From positions 32,346 to 96,345 of the IMG/VR virus record IMGVR_UViG_3300042566_000599: a DNA stretch of 64,000 nt. One strand, 5' to 3'. Made by a program: the position numbers and the translations under genes. The notes below the pieces were generated by a model. The model searched no databases. It saw nothing but the letters and a program-made list of their open reading frames with translations, and was not told the origin of the DNA. This stretch comes from a virus. Every line of letters begins with the position of its first letter. Position 1 is the stretch's first letter. Below are positions 49,982-57,309 of this stretch, piece by piece.

Positions 49982-50100
49982 TACTTCTTTTTCTCCTTTT
50001 TCTTGTCATCTTTCTTTTTTGCATACTTCTTATTAGCAGCGGCTAGGGTCTTCTCGCCATGCTTGTCTTTTGGCTTCATACATCCACATGTAGCACACAT
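49981..50100 (-). CDS. Micro-protein with MCATCGC motif
   Basis: A 39-codon gene opening MCATCGCMKPKDKHGEK and ending in a Lys-rich tail. The CxxCxC head is recurrent in actinobacteriophage small proteins and should bind a metal. TAATG overlaps on both sides. Confidence 0.6.
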   Translation of the reverse strand: MCATCGCMKPKDKHGEKTLAAANKKYAKKKDDKKKEKKK

Positions 50101-50249
50101 TATTTTTTACCTGCTTTCTGTTTTGTGGGTTTTGCTATTCTGTTCTTGCCAGAACGGTCGGGAACACAGTTAGGTACCTTCTTGCCGTTCTTCATCTTCA
50201 TGCCTACTTGAACGTAACCGTCCCAGCATGGGTCAGATTTTTTAGCCAT
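50100..50249 (-). CDS. Micro-protein with CWDGY...VPNC motif
   Basis: A 49-codon gene with DPCWDGYVQVGMKMKNGKKV followed by PNCVP and a Lys-rich tail. This C-W-x-G-Y ... V-P-N-C pattern occurs in short proteins of many aquatic phages; role unknown. It overlaps both neighbours by a base. Confidence 0.6.
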   Translation of the reverse strand: MAKKSDPCWDGYVQVGMKMKNGKKVPNCVPDRSGKNRIAKPTKQKAGKK

Positions 50250-50455
50250 TACTTTTCCTTCTTGTGAGGGTTCTTTTTGTGCCAGTCTTTGACAGCCTTA
50301 ACACCCTGCTTAATTGTCTTAGACTCACCTTTTTTAGTCAGGTTAATCTTGTCCCACTTACCAGCCTTAGCCTTGGCTTCATGGTCGACGATAACGTCGC
50401 CCTTCTTGTTCTTTTTTACAGTGTGCTTTATTCCATCGACTTTAACGGTCTTCAT
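50249..50455 (-). CDS. Lys-rich small protein
   Basis: A 68-residue protein with several beta-strand-like stretches (KTVKVDGIKHTVKKN) and a basic end. Unrecognised; part of the micro-protein cassette, overlapping the next gene by four bases. Confidence 0.5.
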   Translation of the reverse strand: MKTVKVDGIKHTVKKNKKGDVIVDHEAKAKAGKWDKINLTKKGESKTIKQGVKAVKDWHKKNPHKKEK

Positions 50456-50634
50456 ACGTCAGCAATCTTCTTTCGTTTGTAACGGATAGGCGGCTTTGGC
50501 TTACGAACATATCCGCCCTTCTTTTTGCGCAATCCTGCGCCGCCTGATTCGTACTTGTCTTCTGCTATAGAGGTACGAACTTGCTTTTGAGGGGATTTTC
50601 CTGCGCGAGCGCCTGCGGTCTGTTTACGTCGCAT
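50452..50634 (-). CDS. Arg/Lys-rich small protein
   Basis: A 60-residue, very basic protein (RKPKPPIRYKRKKIADV at its end), disordered and probably nucleic-acid binding. Unrecognised cassette member, its ATG overlapping the DUF6496-like stop. Confidence 0.5.
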   Translation of the reverse strand: MRRKQTAGARAGKSPQKQVRTSIAEDKYESGGAGLRKKKGGYVRKPKPPIRYKRKKIADV

Positions 50635-50810
50635 TACTTTTTCTTCTTTGACATTCCTGCTTCGCTCATCGCGATAGCAACGGCTTGTTTGCGTGATTTA
50701 ACTACTGGACCTTTTCCTGGACCCTTTTTTCCAGACTTAAGTTTTTCTTCTTTGTACTCACGCATTACTTTTTCAACTTTACCTTTTTGCTTTGAAGTTG
50801 CTTTAGCCAT
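50634..50810 (-). CDS. DUF6496-like small protein
   Basis: A 58-codon gene. VEKVMREYKEEKLKSGKKGP followed by VVKSRKQAVAIAMSEAG is the short conserved segment of the DUF6496 family, found in both bacteria and phages. The VMREYKxxKLxSG...SRKQAxAIAxSEA pattern recurs in basic proteins without known function. It ends in KKKK. Confidence 0.7.
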   Translation of the reverse strand: MAKATSKQKGKVEKVMREYKEEKLKSGKKGPGKGPVVKSRKQAVAIAMSEAGMSKKKK

Positions 50811-50948
50811 CACACATCCCCTTCTTCTAGGTCGTCTTCGTCGTTGTAATGGCTATTGTAGTCTTCAGCCATTTCTAATTCATCATCAATTTCATCTAAC
50901 AAAGCCTCATCAAAGAGGTCTGGGTCTAACTCTGGCTCAAAATCCATG
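50810..50948 (-). pseudogene. Frameshifted acidic micro-protein (extra T in a T run)
   Basis: AAGGAG and a well-placed ATG open this frame, but it reads ATG-GAT-TTT-TGA. One base later the +1 frame continues for about 42 codons as EPELDPDLFDEALLDEIDD and on to a TGA that overlaps the next gene's ATG, exactly as the other cassette genes do. Removing one T from the five-T run would give a 45-residue, strongly acidic protein. Explanations are an assembly error, a true mutation, or +1 slippage at UUU-UGA, which resembles the release-factor-2 frameshift site. Confidence 0.55.
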
Positions 50949-50956
50949 TGCTCTCC

Positions 50957-51499
50957 TTATTCTGTGTACTGTTGAAATTGAGGGTCGTTGACCAACTCTT
51001 CTGCATTTACCTGATTTAGGTCAACTGTAACAACTGAGTATCTCTCTTTATATCTACCACGTGGATTTACACGTGTAGGAGTGAAGACGTGATTTTGAAA
51101 AATAACTCTATCTTTTATGTGATTAGTAGGATTAGGGATAACATCTGGAAGTAGACGGTTTATATCATCGACAGCAATTACAAGGCGCAAAGTGTCAACC
51201 GTGTAGAAACCGCGTTCATTCATTATGTTTTGGCCACGAACCTGTTGAGCCAAAATTACTGGCATTTTAAAAGGCTCATCCCAACGACGACCTAGACCAT
51301 CAGTTTGGTTTGAGACATCATAGATAGGGTCTACATAATCACTGTAATTATCTGAGAACTCAGTGGGATTCCAAATCCACCAATCAACCACTGTGCCTAC
51401 AGGGTCGCGTAACTCATCGACCATACCCTCATCCATAGACATGGTTTCGAAATCTATCTTAAAACGACCTTGAACCTTAGAGCCACGCATACGACCCAT
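50957..51499 (-). CDS. Virion structural protein, head-tail region
   Basis: A 180-residue beta-rich protein, WWIWNPTEFSDNYSDYVDPI and later VIFQNHVFTPTRVNPRGRY. Position just before the tail genes suggests a neck or connector component. No family recognised with confidence. Confidence 0.5.
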   Translation of the reverse strand: MGRMRGSKVQGRFKIDFETMSMDEGMVDELRDPVGTVVDWWIWNPTEFSDNYSDYVDPIYDVSNQTDGLGRRWDEPFKMPVILAQQVRGQNIMNERGFYTVDTLRLVIAVDDINRLLPDVIPNPTNHIKDRVIFQNHVFTPTRVNPRGRYKERYSVVTVDLNQVNAEELVNDPQFQQYTE

Positions 51500-51528
51500 T
51501 GTCCCTTATCCAGTGGTCCTTTGTATTC

Positions 51529-52242
51529 CTATTTAAATTCCTTTTTACTTCTGTAAAAAGTCTTATAGGAATCAAAAATTTTTACCTTTAATCTGATGCT
51601 TACCTTTGATAATTCTCGCAGGTCTTCTTGTGACCCAAAAACAGTGTTCCAAGACTCTCTCTTAAATGGGATTACCTGTGCCATAGGAGTTCCAGCAGGG
51701 ATTAGACCCTCAAAAGAGTAGTCGTTTAATACAAATGGAAAGTTAATTGGAGCAAAGTACTTATCAGTGTCTACCACACCTGGAAAAATGGTGAAAACAG
51801 AGTCTCTATGAAGAGGTTGCACAAATAGTGAGGAATATCCTGGAGGAGTCTTGACACCCCACTGGTTCATCCACTTTGGGTAGGATAGTTCATGGCCACC
51901 TTTTCCTGGATGATTAGGCGCTTGCTCTATGGGATGGAATTCCACTGCAGTAAGGGAAGGCCACTCATAGTAGGGTGCCGTACCAGCCTTAGTATTCGGG
52001 TCTTTGCGTTGAGTTACAAATATATCTACTGAAGTAAACAGAATATATCCTGCAGAAATAGCGTCAAATACAGGCATACATCTTTTGATAGTTCCTGTAG
52101 TTGTCCCATCTCCTCCAGGAATTTTTTTATTGTCAATTAGATAGGAGTCTAATTCCTTATACCAATCTGGAACTACGCTACTGGCAGGTTGTGGTTTGTA
52201 GAACTCTGCTACAGTGCTTATCGGTGTAAACTTAATCTCCAT
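51529..52242 (-). CDS. Unknown protein, member of the three-paralog family
   Basis: A 237-residue homolog of the protein at 22469-23212. The shared blocks are PDWYKEL, CMPVFDAISAGYILFTSVD, TPPGYSSLFVQPL, FTIFPGVVDTDKY and GTPMAQVIPFKRE. It is placed among structural and adhesion genes, unlike the copy in the replication block, so the family is probably not tied to one process. Possibly DUF6065-related. No catalytic site is obvious. Confidence 0.55.
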   Translation of the reverse strand: MEIKFTPISTVAEFYKPQPASSVVPDWYKELDSYLIDNKKIPGGDGTTTGTIKRCMPVFDAISAGYILFTSVDIFVTQRKDPNTKAGTAPYYEWPSLTAVEFHPIEQAPNHPGKGGHELSYPKWMNQWGVKTPPGYSSLFVQPLHRDSVFTIFPGVVDTDKYFAPINFPFVLNDYSFEGLIPAGTPMAQVIPFKRESWNTVFGSQEDLRELSKVSIRLKVKIFDSYKTFYRSKKEFK

Positions 52243-52284
52243 GTAGTAACCCTAACAACTTGCCCCCCTATTTTGTCAAATCCT

Positions 52285-52662
52285 TTAGAGTAAAGGCTCT
52301 GTATCTGGAGTTCCTTGTAGAGGCTCAAAGCCAGGGACCTCTGTCCAAGACTGTGTTGCCTCAGACCACTCGTACATCTTATTGTCTGTTGGAAGAGGTA
52401 TGGGAGCCTCCCAAGTGGCGTTCTCCTCATCCCATACAAAAGATGGGAATGGTTTTGGAGGATAAAACTTGTTGGTTTCACTATTCCAAGTACCGCCAAT
52501 GAAGGATGCACCATAATCGCGACATGAGATAGCGTATTGAGCGTTGCTACTGATTCGAAGTAGGTTTAGTTGTTCTGGAGAGGGGTCTACTACAATAATG
52601 TTGTTAAATACAACATTGTCATAGTTAACTAGAGCGACGACATAACCAGTACTTGTGTTCAT
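52285..52662 (-). CDS. Tail-fiber-associated protein with Trp repeats
   Basis: A 125-residue protein. The end carries FVWDEENATWEAPIPLPTDN and YEWSEATQSWTEV, repeated W-x(n)-W-x-A/E-P units seen in cyanophage tail-fiber proteins. It directly follows the FN3 adhesin gene with a one-base overlap and may be its chaperone or tip. Confidence 0.5.
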   Translation of the reverse strand: MNTSTGYVVALVNYDNVVFNNIIVVDPSPEQLNLLRISSNAQYAISCRDYGASFIGGTWNSETNKFYPPKPFPSFVWDEENATWEAPIPLPTDNKMYEWSEATQSWTEVPGFEPLQGTPDTEPLL

Positions 52663-54104
52663 TATGAATTCCTAACTACGATGACAATTCCATTACCAGA
52701 ATTTGCTACTCCGTGAGCAGCAAAACTTGTACCACTATTGGAGGTGTAATACCCTCCATTACCGATTCCCTTAGCATAAGCAAAACCACTTAAAGTTAAA
52801 CCATTATAAGCGGTATAGGTACCGATAGGTGCATTACTATAATTTGTTCTTGCTTTTCCAGGCCCTCCTGATGGAGCAGACGCGTTTCCTGAACCAGCGC
52901 CACCTCCTCCAGGGCCGTTATTGCCGCCAGCGGCGCCTCCAGAGTTTCCTGCAGAGCCACCATTTCCTGCAGAAGCATTTCCACTTAAGTTTCCTGAATA
53001 ATTGGAAACGTTATAACCTGCGCTACCGCCTCCTCCAGAACCTCCCGCACCTCCCGCACCACCTGAATTAACAGGAGTGTTGTTGGAGTTATTCCAACCA
53101 CCTCTACCTCCACCGCCACCGCCAGCAGCATTGTGGTTAAAGAAGGTCGATGTCCCTCCACCTGCGCCGTTATTTGGGGCAGGGGGAGTAGCATAGTTTT
53201 GCACGGTGTTTCTAGTTTGGGTGCCAGGAGTACCCCCAGCACCAACTGTGATTACTGCAGTTCCGCTATTGATAGTTCCATTTGCAGTGGTTAGGTAGCC
53301 ACTACCACCACCTCCTCCGTATCCTCCACTACCTGAAAAGCCAAATTGGTAGTCAGAGATGTTGTACTCTGAAAGACCGCCAACGCCACCGCCTCCGCCA
53401 ATAACGTATGTGGTGTAGTTAAATGGATACGCAGGTGGAGTCCAAGTTAATGAATAGTCGAAGTAGTAGATGTTTCCACCAGCCGCTGCTGGAGTTGCGC
53501 TGTTAGACGCAGAAGAAGCACCAGAAGTTCCATTTGCATTTGTTGCTGTAACAGTAAAGGTATATCCAGTTCCCGCCGCTAATCCTCCCACGGATATTGG
53601 AGAGGTAGTTCCATTAACCGCTGGTCCACTACTAGATGCAGTCATTGTGAAGAAAGAGACTGCCTTTCCACCAGTTGCATTAGCAGTAAAGGTGACTGAT
53701 GCGTTCAACGTTCCAGCAGTCGCTGTTCCGATTGTAGGTGCTTGAGGAACTGTTGTTGCGGTAATGCCTGCAGATGCACCAGAAGCAGAACTTGTGCCAT
53801 AGACGTTAGTAGCAGTTACGGTAAAAGTATAAGAAGTATTGGAAGCAAGACCAGTCACTGTTTGAGTGGTTGCAGAGCCAGTAGAGGTAAACCCTCCAGG
53901 GTTTGACGTTACAGTGTAAGAAGTTGCAGTACCACCTGTTCTTGCAGGGTCCCAGGTAACGATGGCTGCACCGTTGTTAAACGCACGGCCAAGTCCAACG
54001 TCACTTGCTACAACGTTTGTAGGAGGTTGCGGTGCAACATAAATGCCTCGTGCTGAGGTTTTGGCTGGTTTTGAACCAGACGAAATGTTGGATGTTTCTG
54101 CCAT
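52662..54104 (-). CDS. FN3/glycine-rich tail adhesin
   Basis: A 480-residue protein. Residues 25-120 and 120-210 are fibronectin type III domains (TSYTFTVTATNVYGTSSASG and the matching GYTFTVTATNANGTSG). Residues 225-480 are Gly-rich (long Gly/Ser/Asn runs such as GGGGGRGGWNNSN), like polyglycine helix bundles of phage adhesins such as T2-type gp38 and S16. It is likely to be a receptor-binding tail tip. FN3 domains of this kind bind carbohydrate weakly. Confidence 0.75.
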   Translation of the reverse strand: MAETSNISSGSKPAKTSARGIYVAPQPPTNVVASDVGLGRAFNNGAAIVTWDPARTGGTATSYTVTSNPGGFTSTGSATTQTVTGLASNTSYTFTVTATNVYGTSSASGASAGITATTVPQAPTIGTATAGTLNASVTFTANATGGKAVSFFTMTASSSGPAVNGTTSPISVGGLAAGTGYTFTVTATNANGTSGASSASNSATPAAAGGNIYYFDYSLTWTPPAYPFNYTTYVIGGGGGVGGLSEYNISDYQFGFSGSGGYGGGGGSGYLTTANGTINSGTAVITVGAGGTPGTQTRNTVQNYATPPAPNNGAGGGTSTFFNHNAAGGGGGGRGGWNNSNNTPVNSGGAGGAGGSGGGGSAGYNVSNYSGNLSGNASAGNGGSAGNSGGAAGGNNGPGGGGAGSGNASAPSGGPGKARTNYSNAPIGTYTAYNGLTLSGFAYAKGIGNGGYYTSNSGTSFAAHGVANSGNGIVIVVRNS

Positions 54105-54409
54105 TATGAAATCTCTACTCCAGAGATGTGTAGCGTAACGGAGGTTGCTGAAGCGCCACCTTGAATGGTTTTAGTAGTGGCTAATGTCTGCTTTAAAGAG
54201 ATGGATGTCGAGTCATTTGCCCCAACTGCAACTGCAGAAGCAATAGATACTCCATCAAGAGCAAGAGTAAAGGTCTGTGAAGAGCCAGATGTATTTGCAA
54301 CCAAGATATCTGTTACAACTGCTGTAGTAGAGGATGGCACTGTATACAGGGTTGTTGTGGTGGTTGTTGTAGCGGCGCCACGAAAGAGCGCTTTCGAGGT
54401 AACAGGCAT
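54104..54409 (-). CDS. Small beta-rich virion protein
   Basis: A 101-residue protein. The start chosen (MPVTSKALFRGAATTT) has AAAGGA upstream; a longer reading would run across the divergent promoter region. LYTVPSSTTAVVTDILVANT and GVSIASAVAVGANDS resemble short phage proteins often found with fibers. It overlaps the adhesin start by one base and is the first gene of this leftward segment. Confidence 0.6.
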   Translation of the reverse strand: MPVTSKALFRGAATTTTTTTLYTVPSSTTAVVTDILVANTSGSSQTFTLALDGVSIASAVAVGANDSTSISLKQTLATTKTIQGGASATSVTLHISGVEIS

Positions 54410-54483
54410 TAGTCGCTGTCCTTTCAAGAGTGGATACAGAAGAGTATAGAAGAGAGACGAGCCCTGTGTTGTCAAACTTCTGG

Positions 54484-54499
54484 TAATGTTTGGGCTATG
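54484..54499 (+). promoter_or_regulatory. Possible leaderless promoter of the plus-strand island
   Basis: TGGTAATGT contains an extended -10 (TGnTAATGT, fitting the actinobacterial TANNNT form) at 54484-54489. Seven bases later comes the ATG of the first island gene, so transcription would start at or near the A of the start codon. No ribosome site precedes that ATG. Leaderless messages are common in Actinobacteria. No convincing -35 is seen. Confidence 0.45.
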
Positions 54500-55498
54500 A
54501 ATTTGGTGCATAAGTCGGTTTCTCAAGGGGGTAAGTTAGCCCCCCTCATCGTGCCTCATAGCCTTCCCGATAATACGGGGATTATGAACCCCTCTATCTT
54601 TATAGATGATGATGGCGATATCTTGGTAAATGTTAGATGCGTTAATTACACCCTCTACATTTCAGAAGAAGATGAACGCTTCTTTAGCCCTTGGGGGCCC
54701 CTTACTTACCTGCATCCAGAAAAGGACCAGAGACTAGTCACAGTTAACTATATGTGCCGCCTTGATAAGGACCTCAGTCTTATTAATTCTACACAAGTAG
54801 AGATGCTCAATCTTCACACTCCTATTTGGGAATTCCACGGATTGGAAGATGCCAGAGTTGTAAGGTGGGACGATGACCTGTACATGATTGGCGTGCGTCG
54901 TGATACCACGCCTAATGGTCAGGGCCGTATGGAATACTCAAAGATTGAGTTAGATAAAACTAATTGGATTGCTAAAGAGGTATCACGCGTGCGCATGCCC
55001 GCGCCCGTGCACGAGGACACCTCCTACTGTGAAAAGAATTGGATGCCTGTCATTGACAATCCTTATCATTTTGTCAAGTGGACGATGCCAACAGAAGTCG
55101 TTTGGTCTAATCCTAATGAGCCTGAAACTAGACAGGCCTTTACAAGAGAGACCCCTAACTCTCCTGTAGACCAACGAGGGGGTTCACACGTCATACGTTG
55201 GGGTGAGTACTACCTGTGTTTCACACACGAAGTTAAATTATGGCGCAATTACTTAAGTCAAAAAGACTCTGTCTATAGACACAGAGTTGTTGTCTGGGAT
55301 AAAGACTTTAATTTTAAGGGATTAAGTAATTCATTTGCATTTATGGATGTGAAGATTGAGTTCTGTACAGGAGCAGCAGTGCGCAATGACAACTTACTAG
55401 TTAGTTTTTCTGTTGCTGATAATGCTGCATTTATCCTTGAAATACCACAGAACGTTGTTAATGAGATGGTTACGGAGGCTCTGTCCTATGTCGGTTAA
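54497..55498 (+). CDS. GH130-like beta-propeller protein
   Basis: A 333-residue five-bladed propeller-like protein: NPSIFIDDDGDILVNVRCVN, EFHGLEDARVVRWDDDLYMI, EKNWMPVIDNPYHFVKWT and GGSHVIRWGEYYLCFTHE are repeated blade motifs, as in the glycoside hydrolase 130/mannoside phosphorylase group. It would bind or process a sugar. Similar genes accompany glycosyltransferases in cyanophages. The start is the leaderless ATG after TAATGT; an internal ATG at 54584 (MNPSIFI) is an alternative. The next gene starts 11 bases inside its end. Confidence 0.7.
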   Translation: MNLVHKSVSQGGKLAPLIVPHSLPDNTGIMNPSIFIDDDGDILVNVRCVNYTLYISEEDERFFSPWGPLTYLHPEKDQRLVTVNYMCRLDKDLSLINSTQVEMLNLHTPIWEFHGLEDARVVRWDDDLYMIGVRRDTTPNGQGRMEYSKIELDKTNWIAKEVSRVRMPAPVHEDTSYCEKNWMPVIDNPYHFVKWTMPTEVVWSNPNEPETRQAFTRETPNSPVDQRGGSHVIRWGEYYLCFTHEVKLWRNYLSQKDSVYRHRVVVWDKDFNFKGLSNSFAFMDVKIEFCTGAAVRNDNLLVSFSVADNAAFILEIPQNVVNEMVTEALSYVG

Positions 55499-56051
55499 AG
55501 AGTTGGCTATTGACCTGTCCTCTAATACACGAGATGCTAATAAAAACTTTGCGTTAGCCGAAGAGTATGAACGGCTACACCAACACGCTTCTGCTGCGGG
55601 GTTCTTTCTTAGAGCCGCAGATTTAGGTTACAAAACAGACCCACTATTAACCTACACATCTCTGTTAAAGATGGCTCTCTGTTTTTCCAGACAGAAAGAC
55701 CGCACAGCAACTGTGTTGACTACTCTACATAACGCTATTGCTTTTATGCCATCACGACCAGAGGCATATTTCATCCTTTCACGATTCTATGAGCGTAATC
55801 GAGATTGGCATAAAGCGTATGCTTTTGCAGAGTTGGGTCTTCAGTTTGCAATGACCGCTAACCACATGCCAACACCAGGGTATGTTGAATACAACGGAGC
55901 CTACTGTCTGATGTTTGAGAAGGCGGTAGTAGGGTGGTGGATTGGACGAAAAGATGAGAGTAAAGTGATATTCCAAGACCTACTAGATAACCATAAGATG
56001 ACACCAGATTACGTTTATGGGTGCCTTAATAATATGAAGTTGTTTAACTAA
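55488..56051 (+). CDS. TPR-like helical-repeat protein
   Basis: A 187-residue helical protein. The start (MSVKELAIDLS) follows GGAGG within the previous gene; a longer reading has no site. Helical pairs such as YERLHQHASAAGFFLRAAD, RPEAYFILSRFYERN and WHKAYAFAELGLQ fit tetratricopeptide repeats. Such proteins hold partners; here these are likely the island's glycosyltransferase or methyltransferase. It shares one base with the next gene. Confidence 0.65.
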   Translation: MSVKELAIDLSSNTRDANKNFALAEEYERLHQHASAAGFFLRAADLGYKTDPLLTYTSLLKMALCFSRQKDRTATVLTTLHNAIAFMPSRPEAYFILSRFYERNRDWHKAYAFAELGLQFAMTANHMPTPGYVEYNGAYCLMFEKAVVGWWIGRKDESKVIFQDLLDNHKMTPDYVYGCLNNMKLFN

Positions 56052-56581
56052 TGTTTCCTAATTGGTTTAAGGATGTTGAAAAGTACTTTAGACATGTTCC
56101 TAACGTGCCGTTACGAGCACTGCAAATAGGGACATACACTGGGGATGCAACTGAATGGCTACTTAATAATCGAGAAGTTGAACGTCTTCACGATGTAGAC
56201 ACCTGGGAAGGTAGCGAAGAAGTTGCACATGAATCATTAAACTTCTCTTCTGTAGAAGACTATTACGATTCTAGATTCAATGATGTACGACTTGTTAAGT
56301 GCAAAATGACCAGTGATGACTTTTTTGCAAACAATAAAAGTACCTTTAACTTCATCTATATTGATGGAGACCACACTGCTTCTCAAACAGTAATAGATGG
56401 ACTTAATGCTTTTAGAGTTTTAGAGACAGGCGGAGTAATGGCTTTTGACGATTATCTGTGGAACTATAACGGCAACCCCTTCTTAGAGCCTAAGAGAGGC
56501 GTAGATGCCCTTTTAGAGGTATGTAAAGGTCAATTTGTGCTGATTGAATCTGGTTATCAAGTGTGGATTAAGAAATGTTAA
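56051..56581 (+). CDS. SAM-dependent methyltransferase (class I)
   Basis: A 176-residue enzyme. The SAM-binding loop is ALQIGTYTGDATEWLL; motif II and the metal-type site are FIYIDGDHTASQTVIDG and GGVMAFDDYLWN. This belongs to the Methyltransf_24-like group used on sugars and small molecules. Located between the helical-repeat and glycosyltransferase genes, it may methylate a sugar that the latter transfers. Overlaps of one to seven bases connect the genes. Confidence 0.8.
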   Translation: MFPNWFKDVEKYFRHVPNVPLRALQIGTYTGDATEWLLNNREVERLHDVDTWEGSEEVAHESLNFSSVEDYYDSRFNDVRLVKCKMTSDDFFANNKSTFNFIYIDGDHTASQTVIDGLNAFRVLETGGVMAFDDYLWNYNGNPFLEPKRGVDALLEVCKGQFVLIESGYQVWIKKC

Positions 56582-57309
56582 CTAACGCTTGCTATGAGGT
56601 CTTTCATACTGATACTGGAAACACTTTAAGAAACAAGTCTTATGAGGGCATCTTAAAAAGTATGTCTTTTTTACCTCGTCTTGGCTCTCCTACAATGTAC
56701 CTAAACACGGCAGAAAAAGCACAGAAGTTTATTAATGACAATCCAGACTTTAAAGTAAACACGGTGCACGATTATGCGCAGCCTGGAGAGATTTTCCCAC
56801 CCAGTTCTGGAGTGGTTGGAGTATGGGCAAGCAATTGGTTGGCTTTCAAAGCATTCCTTGAGAGTGATAAAGATGTTCTCTTAATCTTTGAGGATGACAT
56901 TGTTCTCAGTGCAAACTTTGAGCCAATTGTAAACTTTTATATGCAGCAACTAATGCCCACATGGGATTTCTTTTCCCTTTTTGTACCAGACGATTCATTA
57001 TTTGCGTATAGCGAAGTAGAGCACGACATATACGAAGAACATGTGTGCCGTTCATATCAGCAGTGGTCTTGTGCAGGATATGCTGTAAGTAGACGTGGTG
57101 CAGAAAAAGCCCTGCAGGATGTGGCTACACGTGGAATTACAGCACCAATAGACTGGTACATCTTTAACTTTAGAATGAAGCAAGAACAAGACCAGATGAG
57201 GTTTGCTACTTACACGTTAAAACCACAGGCTTACAGGCCAATAAAGTTCTTATTAGAAGCAGCAACTGCAAGTCAAATACACAATGGAGTTACAGAGTCT
57301 TTATTCTAG
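56575..57309 (+). CDS. Glycosyltransferase family 25-like
   Basis: A 244-residue protein. VLLIFEDDIVLSANFEPIVN (the E-D-D metal site), VGVWASNWLAFKAFLES and QQWSCAGYAVSRRGAEKALQ with the later PIDWYIFNF are the core of GT25 (LPS and collagen galactosyltransferase family). The final 25 residues are short compared with cellular members. It would attach a sugar to lipopolysaccharide-like glycan or protein. It ends tail-to-tail, overlapping by four bases with the stop of the collagen-like fiber gene. Confidence 0.8.
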   Translation: MLTNACYEVFHTDTGNTLRNKSYEGILKSMSFLPRLGSPTMYLNTAEKAQKFINDNPDFKVNTVHDYAQPGEIFPPSSGVVGVWASNWLAFKAFLESDKDVLLIFEDDIVLSANFEPIVNFYMQQLMPTWDFFSLFVPDDSLFAYSEVEHDIYEEHVCRSYQQWSCAGYAVSRRGAEKALQDVATRGITAPIDWYIFNFRMKQEQDQMRFATYTLKPQAYRPIKFLLEAATASQIHNGVTESLF

